This document shows positions 11,826 through 24,765 of a stretch of 64,000 nucleotides of DNA, one piece after another. Location of the stretch: positions 26,339,044 through 26,403,043 of the forward strand of contig NC_092652.1 of the NCBI RefSeq assembly GCF_032118995.1, given 5' to 3'. How positions within the stretch are numbered: position 1 is the stretch's first letter; each line of letters starts with the position of its first letter. Source of the DNA: Asterias amurensis. Its lineage: Eukaryota; Echinodermata; Asteroidea; Forcipulatida; Asteriidae. A program made the position numbers and the translations under genes. The notes below the pieces were generated by a model, which was given only the letters and a program-made list of their open reading frames with translations, was not told where the DNA came from and did not search any database.

Positions 11826-12267
11826 CCTGCCGCAGCTTCAATTAACTAACCGAAGACAAACAGGTTTTGTCTTTGAAAACAAAGTTGTGTGGTGGTTTTT
11901 AATATATCTTGAAGGAAAATTGTGATGTCTGACCATACAAATTGACAGTAAGGACATCGAATGGCCTGGACACTGGTCTGGCAAGTCACTTAACCGAATT
12001 AGGTCAGAAAACTAAATCATTTTCAAATTCACTCAAAAAATAAAAAGGTGTCCTTGGAGAATACACAGGGTGTGAAATATGGAGAAAGCACCCGTCAAAT
12101 TCGTCAAAATTTGTCCGGGACCGGGGTGCCTTTTGATTTGAGCTCACCCTGGTTTTGGCTCCCGACCTTGGGGGCTGGGACGTCGGCTAGTAGGTCTTAT
12201 CGGTCATAATTCAAACAAACTGAAATTGTTTACTGTGGACTTGAAAGTGCACTTGAAGTAACAACAA
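11826..12267. other. Intergenic stretch, nothing recognised
   Basis: No reading frame or repeat boundary stands out. It leads directly into the long microsatellite. Confidence 0.4.
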
Positions 12268-12598
12268 GTTGTTTGTTTGTTTGTTTGTTTGTTTGTTTGT
12301 TTGTTTGTTTGTTTGTTTGTTTGTTTGTTTGTTTGTTTGTTTGTTTGTTTGTTTGTTTGTTTGTTTGTTTGTTTGTTTGTTTGTTTGTTTGTTTGTTTGT
12401 TTGTTTGTTTGTTTGTTTGTTTGTTTGTTTGTTTGTTTGTTTGTTTGTTTGTTTGTTTGTTTGTTTGTTTGTTTGTTTGTTTGTTTGTTTGTTTGTTTGT
12501 TTGTTTGTTTGTTTGTTTGTTTGTTTGTTTGTTTGTTTGTTTGTTTGTTTGTTTGTTTGTTTGTTTGTTTGTTTGTTTGTTTGTTTGTTTGTTTGTTT
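12268..12598. repeat. (GTTT)n microsatellite, about 82 uninterrupted units
   Basis: About 330 bp of pure GTTT/TTTG repeat without a single interruption. All three open frames over it (Phe-Val-Cys-Leu repeats) are artefacts of the repeat. Its purity means recent expansion and strong length polymorphism, or an assembly-limited length. Confidence 0.95.
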
Positions 12599-14914
12599 AA
12601 AAACGTAGATAACGAGTTAATCCTTTCATGAAAAGCTTAAACAATCGTTATGAAAATACCGATGCACGTATAATGTTGCATTAGGATACAAATTAATTTT
12701 CTACGGTATTTGATGATACGAATTACCAACAAGTGAAATGTTCATTTTGACATCTAGTGAGACCTTTACTTCGTTTTCCGTCATTTGTCAAACAATTTTA
12801 GTATATTATTGATGATTTCTCGTTTGAAAGGTAGTGTTTTGGTTGGCTACATGTATTGTTAAGGATAGGTAGAGATGACAAAAAAGGTCGCAGACGGTGT
12901 TCATGTTTTGTATGATCAACCTTACAGAAAATAATAAACCGTGAAAATTGTTTGGTTCAATCCGTTGTGTGAGTCATGGGAAAATATCCAAAAAAACATA
13001 CACAATAATCAGCAAGTTGTCCTTAATTTTGGTAGTAACCACCGAAATCAGCTGTTACGTTTGTTAATAGGTTTTCATCAGTTTACTTAAACATATCTTC
13101 ATTTCAGAGGGAAATATGTAACAGGAAAAAAATGGTTAGTGCATGAACTTCATAATCAACAGGCAAAGTTTCAAACTAAATTTAATCAATAATGATGTTA
13201 TTCTTACTAATCATGTGTATAAAACCTTTCAAGCACAACAGACGTTTTAACGCTGTTATAATTCTTAAAAGTAATAAAGTTTTCAAACATTGCAGCGTTG
13301 TTCTATAAAAAATCAAGGCTTTGTTAGCATACTTCAAGATCATTAAATACAAGAGACTAAAATCTGTATCTGGGTGTCGTTAAACTGATAATTTTTCTAA
13401 ACAAATCCATAAACCAGTAAGATCTCAAACCAACATAAATATGATAAATTATTTATAGAATTCAAACCTCGCCGTCATGGCATGTCGTCGTGTGCCCGCC
13501 CGCACGAAGAACGAGTCCGGAGTAATTTGTACTGGTGACGGGCGAAAGCAATCGAGTTCAGTTCCGCGTCTGAACGGTTCTAAAGTTAGACCGAATCAAG
13601 TTTAACCCACAAACAAATTTAGACCGTTGGCTAGTCGCCAGCGATATTGTTATATTACAATGAGAGTCTACTGTATTATATTCCATGCTACTTAATAACT
13701 TATTAGAAATTTATTTGAATTAATTAATAACTAACCATGGGTGAGATTCAGTGTTAGCATCATCATATTGTTGCAGATTGAAGTTGCAAGAATAACCCAG
13801 ATATTCAAAGCTTTCGATGGCATTTCGTAAATTTTAGTTTTCAAGTTCTCTTGGGTGCATTATTTCAAAACAAAAAAGTATTTTTGAAAAACTATTCTTC
13901 GTGGGGTTTGTCTTAATAATTGCTCATCACCAAGGCGTGAATTTGATCTCTCTCATGGGTGTAAAGATGTAATAAATACCCGGCACCATGCCCTTCACTT
14001 CAGAGGATACACACCGGGAAGGGAAACGGATTTGACCCATGTCAACCCGGCTGGCCCAGGGGTCAATTCCGGAGTGTAAATTATCAAATTCGTAACCAGT
14101 GATTCCACCGTCCCATGTGGATGTCTGAGGACTGACGAAGTCACCCCTCAGAAAGAAGTGTTGTGTAAATCATAAAAAAAGGTACAGTGTGAAAAGAGAT
14201 AACTCAATTTAAGGCCAAGTAAAATAACAACATGTTTAGAGTACCTGCCCGCTTCCTTTTAAGGGGCCACCTCATTTTATTTTTTTGGGGGGTGGGGGTA
14301 AGGACAAAATTTGTTTTGATGAAAAAAGTACACGTTTTAACGATCTCAGACGTAAAAAAATTTAACTCGAAAAATAGCCTAGCCGGTTCTCTTTAAAAAT
14401 GTGTCGGGCGATCATTTAAAAGGGAAACAGAAAAATATGCCCTCCTCCTTTCCTTTTTCGAAAAGGCAGGACGCTTAACGAGTTTTTTTTTATTTTTTTG
14501 CCTAACACTGAGAGGTTGGTTGCACGTAGTTGACCGAGTTTCGTGGGTGAGTTTAGTCTAAAACACGGCAGGCACTTCTCCCGAGTTATGGAGAGATGTC
14601 ACGAGCCGCTGTCGGAGAACTGGTTCACTGAAGAAACATGATCAACAGCTGATGATTCTCAAATAAATTAAAGAAGGATGTTGTACACTGTCAGATTAAA
14701 GTGTAACGCCCATATTTCCTCCCCTTCCTTCTTATAAATCTTCAAGGAGTGTGTTGTCTTGAGCAGTCTTGTATCGTTAGTGAGAGTTACTATGATACAT
14801 CCTCTCTAGAACAACAACGTCCGGCCCGAAATAACAACAACAACAACAGTAAACATGATTACAACATGAACAGCACAATACTATTCGGGATGTTTTGCCC
14901 GTATACGATGTGTA
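12599..14914. other. Intergenic 2.3 kb, no gene
   Basis: Mostly AT-rich. A higher-GC patch at about 13470-13600 (ccgtcatggcatgtcgtcgtg and following) stands out from its surroundings and could be a regulatory element, but only composition supports this. Confidence 0.35.
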
Positions 14915-15299
14915 TTAAAGGCATGTGGACACTATTGGTAATTACTCAAAATAGTTATGAGCATCAAACCTTAGTTGGTAACGAGTAATGGGGAGAGGTT
15001 GATAGTATAAAACATTGTGAGAAACGGCTCCATCTGAAGTAACCTAGTTTTCGAAAAAGAAGTAATTTTCCACGAATTTGATTTCGAAACTAGATTTTGA
15101 TGTCTCGAAGTCATGCATCTGAAAGCACATAACTTCGTGTGACAAGGTTGTTGTTTTTTTCTTTCATTATTATCTGGCAACTTCGACGACCAATATTGAG
15201 CTAAATCACATGTTTGTTATTTCAGGCATATAATTATTGAGATACACCAAGTGTGAAGACTGGTCTTTGACAATTACCAATAGTACCCAGTGTCTTTAA
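14915..15299. mobile_element. Full-length MITE, TTAAAGGCAGTGG family
   Basis: Starts attaaaggcatgtggacac and ends ccagtgtcttta. It carries the same internal markers as the copy at 4877 (gtaacgagtaatggggag, gaaacggctcc, ttcgacgacc). Confidence 0.85.
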
Positions 15300-15314
15300 G
15301 CAATGTATATATGG

Positions 15315-15640
15315 AAAAAACACGGGCAAATCACTCGGGTGTGATGCGAACTCTGGAAGGTTCAAAGTAATATACATGTACAGTGCTTATACACAAGTGG
15401 TGCAGCGAAAACAAAAACATATTCTTCATCATCGATTCAAAAATTAACATCTACTAAATCATTGCTGTACCCGCTGCTAAAAGCTAGGATGTGGACTGCC
15501 TTTACCACAGGGCTTGCTGGTAAAGACATCTGCTCAAGCAAAGCAAATGTATTGGGTTCAAATTCCAACCGATGAGGGTTTTCTTTTCTTTCTGAAGAAT
15601 CCCGAGTGTAAATTAATTATTTATCCCCGAAGCAAAATAA
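15315..15640 (+). repeat. SINE-like composite with tRNA-type B-box
   Basis: The segment contains gggcaaatcactcgggtg (also near 9365), then a tRNA-like core around 15510-15585 with a degenerate B-box GGGTTCAAATTCCA and a T-rich tail. It is related in layout to the core at 7296-7360. Degenerate stems exclude a working tRNA. Confidence 0.45.
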
Positions 15641-16440
15641 CTTATATTAAAACGTTGACATTAAAACACAGCAGCAGCTACCCAAAGCAGTAGAACAAAA
15701 AGTAGAATTTGTTTACCATGTTTACCAGATTATACCAGAATAATCGCTGTTGTATCGAACACTTGGTTTGTTTCTATCCTTCATTAGGAGTATTATTATG
15801 AAGACGGACAAATCTTAACTTGTTAATTTTATTTGACGAGGTAGTTGTTTCTATGAAAGCTCATGCAGGTTTTTGTGTAAGTTAGTTTTAATTTTTTATA
15901 TTACCACATAGTTTTATTTATCTGACTGACACGGCTATGGCGATTATTTCTTTTTTTACAGAAGACACTCGATTTTTTTCTTGTTTAATAACAAGCGGTT
16001 TTTTGGACGCTAGATCGCGACAGTGTCCATTATTCAATCGCATTGAATTTGGTTTAATCCGGTCATTGCAGGGACATGTGTAACAGCCTAGTCAACAGTA
16101 CATGTATGTATGTAAGGCTATTGTGGGTGGGTTTTGGGCTTTATATCAGAATCAAGATTTGAAGAAAAGAAAAAGTAAAATGTACAGAAAATCTGGTTGT
16201 ATATTGCACTGACCATCAAATATGTTTCCATTGACATTTAAACCTCGATGTGTTTCCGAATTTTGTTTACAAATTTACTGTAATTATCATTTTGTCCATA
16301 AAAAAATCATGGGCCGAAGACATCTGACTGTGTTTTTAACTCAGTTGACACAAATTGTTCATTGTTTGTTATATTTAATTGGCATGTTCCTCTTGGTGTA
16401 CATGACTTGTGTCCTCTTTTTCATGTGGGATTGAACACAG
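15641..16440. other. Intergenic stretch, nothing recognised
   Basis: AT-rich. An open frame at 16222-16434 with hydrophobic residues has no recognisable domain and no splice context, and I do not accept it as a gene. Confidence 0.35.
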
Positions 16441-16442
16441 AA

Positions 16443-16525
16443 AACTTGACTAGAGCGGGATTTGAACCAACGACCTCATGGTTATTATAAACAGTGCGCT
16501 CTACCAACTGAACTATGTGTCTGAA
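16443..16525 (-). repeat. tRNA-derived SINE or tRNA pseudogene, minus strand
   Basis: On the minus strand it reads an A-box-like agttcagttggtagagcgc and a B-box GGTTCAAATCCC at normal tRNA distance. The acceptor stem does not pair, so I call it a tRNA-derived element rather than a tRNA gene. Confidence 0.5.
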
Positions 16526-17585
16526 GTCTAAGATAAACACAAAGGAAGGAAATTTACTAAAAAGATCGACTGGAATAGATCATTTGATAGTATCTGTGAT
16601 TGGCTTATCTGTGGGACTTTTAATAGTCCGGAGATTAAGATTCCGGAGATTTGTTTCTAAAATGATGCCAAGGAATGCCATTACAAAACATATATATATT
16701 CATAAAATAACTTATTTAATTGGAAAAAAATAGTATTAAATGTACATGTATCCCTATTTTGTATCAAGTTTCCTGAAACGTTGCATGTTTCGGTTCATTT
16801 GATTTCAGTAAACTTTCCAGAGTTTGTATAAACCTTGGGGAATAGAATCTGACACCGAATGTAATATTTTTGATTGAAGACAAAAAATATCAGTGCGGTT
16901 GAGCAGTGTTGCCATTCCCACAGACTACACGGTATCGTTTTGCGAGTCCGTATTCGTGTTCAACGCGAGCGGAAAATAGTCATCGAGCCAGGCGGTAAGT
17001 TTGCGTTCGTGCACGGTAGTAGTTTGCCCGCGTTTGCCAGCTGAGGTTTGTGTTTTCGGCAGTTATTCCAACGTTAAGAATTATCGCACACAAAATTAAA
17101 TATTCGTTATCAAAATACATTATTTAGAAACGCTGCTCTTGCATAGATGAATCGAAGACTAACTATGATTACTTTTAGTTTGTACTCAGGCAATCATGCT
17201 TAGTTTATTTGAATCAAGACATTAATATTTACCGGCCGACAGTCACACTCTAAAAGTAGAAATGCTATCTCTCTTTAAAAAAAATGTCTAATTGTACAAA
17301 TCTGTTGCATGATCAAGCTTTGCATTTAGTTTATTATTGGTTTTTATAGCTCAATTACAATCGACTGTTGCAGTTGCATTCGAAACATGAATGTAAGTCA
17401 TTCGCCGAGACGTGTTTATTGTCTGAGTAGGTCTACGAAATCAATCCGTATTCATGCAGTGGGTGACTTCACTAAGCACTAGGAAATAGATCATAGACTC
17501 AAATAGTATTCCATGGTTTTATGTTTGTATTTTGTTCGTACAGTTTAATTATACAACATCATCTATATCATCATAATCATCATCA

Positions 17586-17812
17586 GGGCCCAATTTCATA
17601 GAGCTGCTTAAGCAAAAAATTAATTGCTTAGTAAAATCAGATTACCGGCCAAGACTCCACTCAATTGTAATGCTATAAGTAAACAACAGCTTAATACTAG
17701 TCATAAGCAATGTATATGGCGGGACATTTTGGCCAGTAACATGTGTAAAATAAGCGAGCTATTTTCGTGCTTAAGCAAACTTTTTGCTTAAGCAGCTCTA
17801 TGAAATTGGCCC
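17586..17812. mobile_element. MITE with about 30-bp terminal inverted repeats, GGGCCCAATTTCATAG family
   Basis: Left end GGGCCCAATTTCATAGAGCT and right end AGCTCTATGAAATTGGCCC are near-perfect inverses that continue inward through cttaagcaaaa. The 227-bp element has no coding capacity. Decayed relatives lie at 11650-11825, 34650-34740, 40565-40745, 41853-41930 and 46085-46235. Confidence 0.85.
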
Positions 17813-20506
17813 AAGTCCATGTCCTCCCATAGCTTCGGAAAGGTCTCTCCCGCTATTATGAGGTATTTATATCTTCAGCGTATGTAGCTTATCGCAAGAG
17901 TCGAACGTGTAGGCCCGGAGTGTACTTCCTAAGTATTTGACCGTGCAACTGAAACTCCCAGGCAACATTATTAAATCAAATGTCATGACCATCTATGGTG
18001 TTACATGTTTAAATTATTATCCGATGTCAGTATTAGATGTATACATATGTGGCTTGATCATTACTTAGGCCTATATACTTCAAATGAGGCATTCACACTT
18101 ATGACTCAACCTAGTTTGTACTTCAGTCTTCATTTCACGACGTTTACGTCTGGAATCCAACCTGTATGAGATAATTTCTTATAAAGTCAAGCATAATGTG
18201 ACGACAGATTTGAGATTAGTCGGTTACACCTTCGTTTAAAAATGATTGCTACACTCGCTCACAATATCAGGTCTAACCATGTTGACAAAGTAATACTAGT
18301 TATGAAGATGAAATGATAATAAGACCAAGTCAGTATTGTGTCAGGTTTTTAGAACATTGCCTTAAAAATTTAAAAGTCGATAATGAGATCACTGCAAGCA
18401 CGGAGTAAGGCGTATAACAGTAGTCTTCTGACGATGACTAGAGCAAGCTAGTCGAAAACAGTAAGACCAATTCAAGAACTGACTCCGGGGTAGTACATTT
18501 AATCACGATCCTATAAGCTAAAGTAGTAGTCCTAGCCTATTTCTATACCATCCGCCTGGGTAATACTTAAAAAGCAGAACAGTTCTTTTCAGAACTAAGA
18601 AGTCTCCCGAAACCCCGAACATCTACTCCTGGCAAGTAGATACAAACATGGTGTTACCGCAAACCAAGATACATTGATACCTCACCATGCAATGCCTAAA
18701 AACCTAAATAGTAATATAGCTTTAAACTGGCAAGCAAATCCGGAAGTCGACAGATGTTATAAACAGGAATACTTACTTCTCTTGGGAAAATTGTTTAACA
18801 ACACCATATCGTTGAATTGTTCTTTGTTCATAATTGCTAGGCTTCATATGAAAAGTCTGAACTAAACCGCCAGTGTAGCCTGTCAATTTGTATTTAACTA
18901 TAGAACTTTTAAAACTGAAACAGGATGTTCATGCCAGTCCGACAGGCTCCGGGAAGAAAGAATTTCCCGGCAGATCCACCAAATCGGCGATTCGCTTCTA
19001 CTTCTGAACAATACTCGAAACTCTTTCAAATCAATGGTATATTAAGTTTGATTCTTTGTTTGAATCTGACATATGCACAATCTGGATACTCACTTTGACT
19101 TGCTCTTGCCGTCCATTTATTCTGAGTTCCGGCCCATTATTGTACATTTTGACAGCCACGGTATCGCTCAATTCCCCCCGATCTAGGTTACCGTGTCATG
19201 CCCGCTGAGGCATACCGTGCCGGAGGCGTTTATCGCGGTGGATCTCTCTGCCTTCTCCCGCACACAGAAACACCAAACGGTTATCAGCAGGATTGTCGTT
19301 TTGTTAGCTCCTTATAAATGTCTTTTTCAGGTCTTGATTTTAAACTAGTCCCATTATAATACAACCATTATCAAGCTAAAAATATAAACAGTGGGTAATG
19401 TTCATCATTTATTACCATTTATGGCTACATAATCTGTATCCAGTTACCTGTGTTAAACCTCCATTTTGTCTTGGTCGGAAAGGAAGTCTTATTTTATGGT
19501 TATAATTATGCCGTAAGAACCGGTCAATGGGAGTTTATATTGCCCGTGGAGTTAACTAAGATGTTGAATATTCTTGTCTTAACATTGAATTTAATTACAG
19601 TGTGTAATTGGCCATTTTGGACTGCGTTTACACGCAATTTTATTCTGTCTTTTCCCATAGCGCTTCGCTGTGTTTCGTTTTGAAGCAGTCGACAGGACTT
19701 CTGGCCACGATCCGACTGTAGCGGCAAAGATAAAAGGCCCAGTCACATATTAAGAAGATGACAAAAATGTTTTCTGTGCCGAATGTCAAAGGCAGAGAGT
19801 ACTTGTGTCTTTGTTTCCATCATTGAAGCTTTATCACAATTGTTAAATGCAACAGAGCACATAATATTTGTAACAAAAAAAATGTTACGATCTTTTCGCT
19901 ATGGTCTCTGGGCAAAGCTCCCGTTCAAAACTCAAATTGCTTTCCCTCCAGGCAGATTTCTCATTTTTGAAAACATTCTTTTCATCAACAACAACAAAAA
20001 CAACACAATGGGGTGCGCGCAGGTGGCCAAATTTGTGCTAAATATGGAACTCAAAAGGGGTGACGTGTTAGGGGAGGGCAGATTGCCTAAGATACAATTT
20101 GGGTATTATTGTCGATTTCACTGAGCCGTGAACTTTTCATATATGAGATGATTGCATGTAGATTCCTGACTCTGATGCCAAATGGTTGGGGTTGAAACAC
20201 AGGTCATTCTTCAAACCTAAACAACAACAACAACAAGAACAACAACAATTTGAAAACATTACCCAAGGGTTATAAAACCCAGTTTTTTGATCAACTCTAT
20301 TGAAATACATTTAGAATTAATCTATTTGGTTACATTCATTTCATGTGGCAAAAGATGCATGATATGATAACATTTCTCGATGCATGAACATACTGACAAT
20401 GGTTGGGCTTTATCATTGTATTGATGTATAAGGTAACTGATTCGCAAAGTCACACGAGATTTGTGCAACTGATATAGAAAGAGAATTTTAACATATTATT
20501 GTACAT
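17813..20506. other. Intergenic 2.7 kb, no gene; one higher-GC patch
   Basis: No credible exon. Positions 19120-19280 are richer in GC and CpG (including cataccgtgccggaggcg) than their surroundings. A segment at 18645-18700 (atggtgttaccgcaaacc...tcaccatgcaatgcct) repeats the one at 3530-3590, so it is another dispersed repeat. Open frames at 19450 and 19783 show no domain. Confidence 0.4.
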
Positions 20507-20690
20507 TCAGGCCTGATACTTCACGGAGACAATGGAGGTAATTGCATTCATTGCCCCCTGGTCATTGCCTTGGTGCCCTTGAAATGTTCCAGTAACAATT
20601 TACAATGTCCTCATATGGTGCCCTTTACCAAGGAGAAAATGCCTTGACGCCTTTGCCTTTTCAAAAACGAAGCACACAGGCCTGTATCTT
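20507..20690 (+). repeat. Dispersed repeat, 'gcctg...cttcacgg' family, copy 3
   Basis: Same core as the copies at 583 and 4332. Here the right end reads caaaaacgaagcacacaggcctg, so the element may be bounded by aggcctg/caggcct-type short inverse ends. Confidence 0.6.
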
Positions 20691-20792
20691 TGTACACTCT
20701 GGTGGCAATAACACTCTGATGGCAATAAATTACCAAATAATAAAAAAAATTACCAGTTTAAAGGGAAAACATGCACAGTCTTTTTATACTAA

Positions 20793-21086
20793 AGGCCATT
20801 GGACACTTTCGGAACAGGAAAAAAAGAGGTCACAGATTTACAAATAACTTACAGGGTTTAATGGTGAAAGACTTCTCTTGAAATTATTATTCCATGAAAT
20901 GCATTACTTTTTCGGAAAACATTAAAACAATTATCAATTCTCGATATCGAGAATTACGGATTTATTTTAAACACATGTCGTGACACGGCGAAACGTTCAC
21001 AGGTTTGTTATGTTATATATTTGTTGTGATACACGAAGTGTGGGCCTTGTACAATACTGTTTACCGAAAGTGTCCAATGGCTTTAA
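20793..21086. mobile_element. MITE, AAAGCCATTGGACACTTTCGG family, copy 2
   Basis: Ends are aaaggccattggacactttcgg and ccgaaagtgtccaatggctttaa. It lacks about 80 bp of the interior present in the copy at 8365-8737 (the cgtgcggagacaaggg segment). Confidence 0.85.
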
Positions 21087-21298
21087 AAACATTCATTTTG
21101 TGAGTATGATAACTCCTTCGGATCCACAGAGCCTTTTCAGTTCTTGAATGAAACGTTGTGAGACTATTTTGGAAACTTATTTATTGTATTGTATTTCACC
21201 CATTGTAATCTTATACACTGTGACATGCCAGCGGAAGTGAAAATGCATTATCGAAAATGTTGAGTTTATTCCATTGATCTTTGTTTAGTTTAGCTTTT

Positions 21299-21435
21299 AG
21301 CCCGGTTCATACTTCCTGCGAATGTTGACGTCACAAATCCGTTTTCGCTGCAAATATTTCACATGAGTTAAGCTTCTTCCGAACTGTTCATTGCGAATGT
21401 AACATCAAAATTCGCGTGAAGTATGAGAAGGGCTT
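21299..21435. mobile_element. 137-bp inverted-repeat element
   Basis: Left end agcccggttcatacttc and right end gaagtatgagaagggct are imperfect inverses; inner gcgaatgt and its neighbours also pair. This is a small MITE. Confidence 0.65.
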
Positions 21436-22948
21436 TACTGTTACGAAATTTCTTGTTATGATTAAATTCAACTATTTTTGTTTTAAAAGTTCCACAAATG
21501 AAAACGCAAAAGAGCAATACCGCAATGTTTCAATGAAATAGAGTTGTGTTTAGATCCAGAATGGTCAAGCGAAGAACACAAATAATAAACGGTGCAATCT
21601 ACCCACTAAATAACGCTCTTATCTCATTAGATTAAACCTCTACCACTCTAACAACAATCCCCCAAAACACCTCATCCGATCTCCCGAACAAGGAAAAACA
21701 AGCAATTTCCTCAAACTATCCAACAATGGCAGTACATCCGAAGAATAAGATGCATCCCCTTACAAGTTCCGACCTGGATGACATGACAAAGAAGTTTAAT
21801 TTTGGCCAGAAGTTGTTTAGGGGTACTTTGAGCTCTGCCGATAGGACCCACTTCTCGGACCCGTTGTGTTGGCGTTTATGGCCCCGTCGGTAGCCCTTGA
21901 TGTACCGCTGATTGTACCCGTTTGGAATTCCCTTTTACGACATTGCTACACGTATGTAAAACTCTCCTGAATGAAGCTAGATTCTGAAGATTCTTGATTT
22001 TATTGGCAGGGTGGCTAATGTCTTGCCATGCCCACCAAATGGTAAAGTGTTGATTCTTTGACTCATGACCCTAGAGGGCGTCACAAACACAGATTGACCG
22101 TTTCCAGGAATGGAAAAAACGTCAACATTCTAATCTTTTTTAGGAACAGTTCTCTGTTTTTGAGACAATGAAATCACGTCACAATGTTATCAGCATCTTG
22201 GAATTATGTTTGATTTGGACTCACGGGCACCTGTTAAGAAGCACGCCTCTTAAATTCATCATAACGCCTCCAAAACAAACTTCTCTCTATGTCATCAGCA
22301 TAAATGATAACTCCTTCATAACCATTACCATTTTGATAACATGGTTATCGTTATCGCCATAATGATAACAAATTATTATCATCACAGCATCAGCTTAGAT
22401 TAAATTAACCTCATTAAATCTCAACAAAATACTACGTTAATTTCACTGCATTGAGATACATTTTGACCAACTGATTCTGAATGAGCTGACGTTGTCATTT
22501 GTAATAAATGGTCTATGTTATTTCTGTCTCCATAGTTACACTAAAATACCTATTGGTTTGTGTTGTGTTGTAATGTTATCTTTGATGAAGACTGGGGTTG
22601 AAACGCCAGGCCATTAACTATTTTTTGCATTTATAACACAGGTCATTTCTGGTAATCAGTTTGCAACAACTGATTATATTTTCTCGTCCTATAATAAACT
22701 AGTGATATTTTGTACCCTCTTAATCAAAGAGACAATGTCTGGCTAAAATACGACAAACCAAGACAATACGATTATTTGTCTTCTCTTTTACTGCCTGTCC
22801 TCCTTTTTTATATCTTGATGTATCCCCCCTTTTTACTGTTTTCCAATCCAGATGTGTATATTTATATATTTAATGTTTTTAAGAGTTTTACCCTTTACGT
22901 ATAAATTATTTGCATTTTTGTATTTTTATGTGAATTGCCAAATAAATA
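21436..22948. other. Intergenic 1.5 kb, no gene
   Basis: AT-rich with no supportable reading frame. Positions 22585-22625 (gaagactggggttgaaacgcc) and 20180-20210 share a ggttgaaac phrase seen in other dispersed repeats. Confidence 0.35.
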
Positions 22949-22977
22949 ATAATAATAATAATAATAATTATTATTAT
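22949..22977. repeat. (AAT)n microsatellite turning into (ATT)n
   Basis: About eight AAT units run directly into ATT units, giving a short self-complementary hairpin. Confidence 0.85.
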
Positions 22978-23152
22978 TCTTGCATGCAATCTTTTCATTG
23001 TCAATAAAACCTTTCTCAACTAGCTTTTTGAAACTAGTTATATTCACTGCGAGAAACTTGCTTAACAATGTTGATGAAGCCCTCACTATTATTGAAAAGG
23101 CAAATCATACCTTGTTCGGTTTTCGAAACTTGTGAAAGTTTTATTTTTCCTT

Positions 23153-23528
23153 TTAAAGGCACTGGACACCCTTTGAGGCACTGGACACTATTGGTAATTA
23201 ATCAAAATAATTGTTAGCATAAAAACTTACTTGGTCACAGGCAATGGAGAGCTATTGGTGGTATAAAACATTGTGAGAAACGGCTCAAAAACAAAAAATT
23301 CTCACTCATATATTAAAAGACTTCAGGTCTGGAGCTTTTTTAATAGGCATCTGAAAGCAAACCATTTTGTGCAACAAGGGTGTTTTTATTTCTTTATTTA
23401 TCCTCTTGCAGCCTCGATGACCAATTGAGTCCAAGTTTTCACAGATTTGTTTGTTTGATATATTTTGGGATACACCAATTGAGATTACTGGTCTTTGACA
23501 ATATTACCAAAGGTATCCATGCCTTTAA
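23153..23528. mobile_element. MITE, TTAAAGGCACTGGACAC subfamily
   Basis: The first terminus is duplicated: ggcactggacaccctttgaggcactggacac. The interior lacks the long tttgaggtctcgaaa palindrome of the other copies and has instead acttcaggtctggagc, also seen at 30905 and 32338. It ends tatccatgccttta. Confidence 0.75.
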
Positions 23529-23790
23529 CCAAACAACTAAAACCAAACCAGATTGTTTCGAGCTGAGAGCACCGGGCTTGCCCCATCACGTCATCACTTC
23601 CCCCTCTCCAAAGCCGAAGGACTCTCTATGGGTGGCTTCATAAAATGACGACGAGCAATCAATTTTGACTGAGGGTAACCAATCAATTAGATTCGACTCA
23701 CCTGTGCAAAATGTAAGAGGGTTTAGGGTTAGTCGGACCATGGTCGGACCAATGTTTGTGGCCTTGTGATGGGAGGGAATCGTAAAGTCA

Positions 23791-23946
23791 ACTATTCGCA
23801 GATGATGGCAACAAAAATAACACCTACCAGACTATTTCTGGATGTCTGTTTTGAAGTCACTTTTGAAAACTATTCGCAGATGATGGCAACAAAAATAACA
23901 CCTACCAGACTATTTCTGGATGTCTGTTTTGAAGTCACTTTTGAAA
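23791..23946. repeat. Perfect 78-bp tandem duplication
   Basis: The 78 bp from 23791 (actattcgcagatgatgg...) are repeated without a mismatch from 23869 to 23946. The length is a multiple of three so an open frame stays open across both copies, but there is no flanking gene signal. Identity indicates a recent event or an assembly duplication. Confidence 0.9.
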
Positions 23947-23950
23947 ATGT

Positions 23951-24306
23951 TTAAAAGGAAGGTACATGTTTGGTAATTACTCAAAACAAATATTAACTTA
24001 AAAACTGCCTTGGTAACGAGCATTGGAGAGCTGTTGATGGTATACAACATTGTGCGAAACGGCTCCCTCTAAAGTAAGCATTGATTTTGAAATACAGGTA
24101 ATTTCTCACTAAAATAATAATTTATTCCTATCAGACAGCACACATATTCGTCCAACAAGGGTGTTTTTTCTTTCATCATTTTCTCCCAACTACGACGACC
24201 GATTGAGCTCAAATTTTCACAGGTTTGTTATTTTATGCATATGTTGAGATACAACAAGTGAGAATACTGGTCTTTGACAATTACCAATAGTGTACCTTCC
24301 CTTTAA
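23951..24306. mobile_element. MITE with AAAGGAAGGTAC ends
   Basis: The interior is the common MITE (ggtaattactcaaaac, gaaacggctccctct, ttcacaggtttgttattttatgcatatgttgagatac) but the outer ends read taaaaggaaggtac and gtaccttccctttaa. It is a subfamily with replaced termini. Confidence 0.75.
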
Positions 24307-24562
24307 AGTCGAGAAAGTTCTGTGAAGGATGCAGCAGGACTGAATAGATTTATTAAGTTGGTAATCCTTTGATTATATCGTCGTGTCATTTCACCAAATA
24401 CCCAATCAACGAGGTTAAGATAGGGGTGTGAAGTTAACTGACTTGTTTTACCAAATGGCATAATCTGAATGGGTTGGTTTTTGTGCCAGTGCCGAAACTA
24501 TGAAAACATTTTTAGCGGCACAAGTGTGTGTACCATTTGTATGTAGTTTCTACTTGAATTTC

Positions 24563-24765
24563 CTTAAACAAACCCCTTTTGGCACTCTGTTACTTTTAAT
24601 CTCAAAAGTCTACTTCAAATGAGGGCAACCCTTGGTATGGGGAATGGACGCTTTTGTATAATGTTTTGCTTCAGTTTATCTTTCATGTTCTTAACAAGAC
24701 CGTTTGGGCACTCTGGTTACTTTTAATCTCAAAATTCCACTTCAAGTTGGGGCCATCCCCACATC
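24563..24765. repeat. Imperfect direct repeat, about 70 bp, two copies
   Basis: ggcactctgttacttttaat near 24581 and ggcactctggttactttta near 24707 head two copies that both continue into a tctcaaaa...acttcaa...gggc segment, about 125 bp apart. Function unknown. Confidence 0.6.

Noticed and set aside
12269..12631. Three overlapping open frames of Phe-Val-Cys-Leu repeats
   Set aside because: They are translations of a pure GTTT microsatellite.
16222..16434. Hydrophobic open frame as a small membrane protein
   Set aside because: No start context, no homology that I recognise, AT-rich region; chance frame is more likely.
16443..16525. Functional tRNA genes at 16443, 28565, 35046 and 54575
   Set aside because: B-boxes are good but acceptor and anticodon stems do not pair, so they are tRNA-derived relics.
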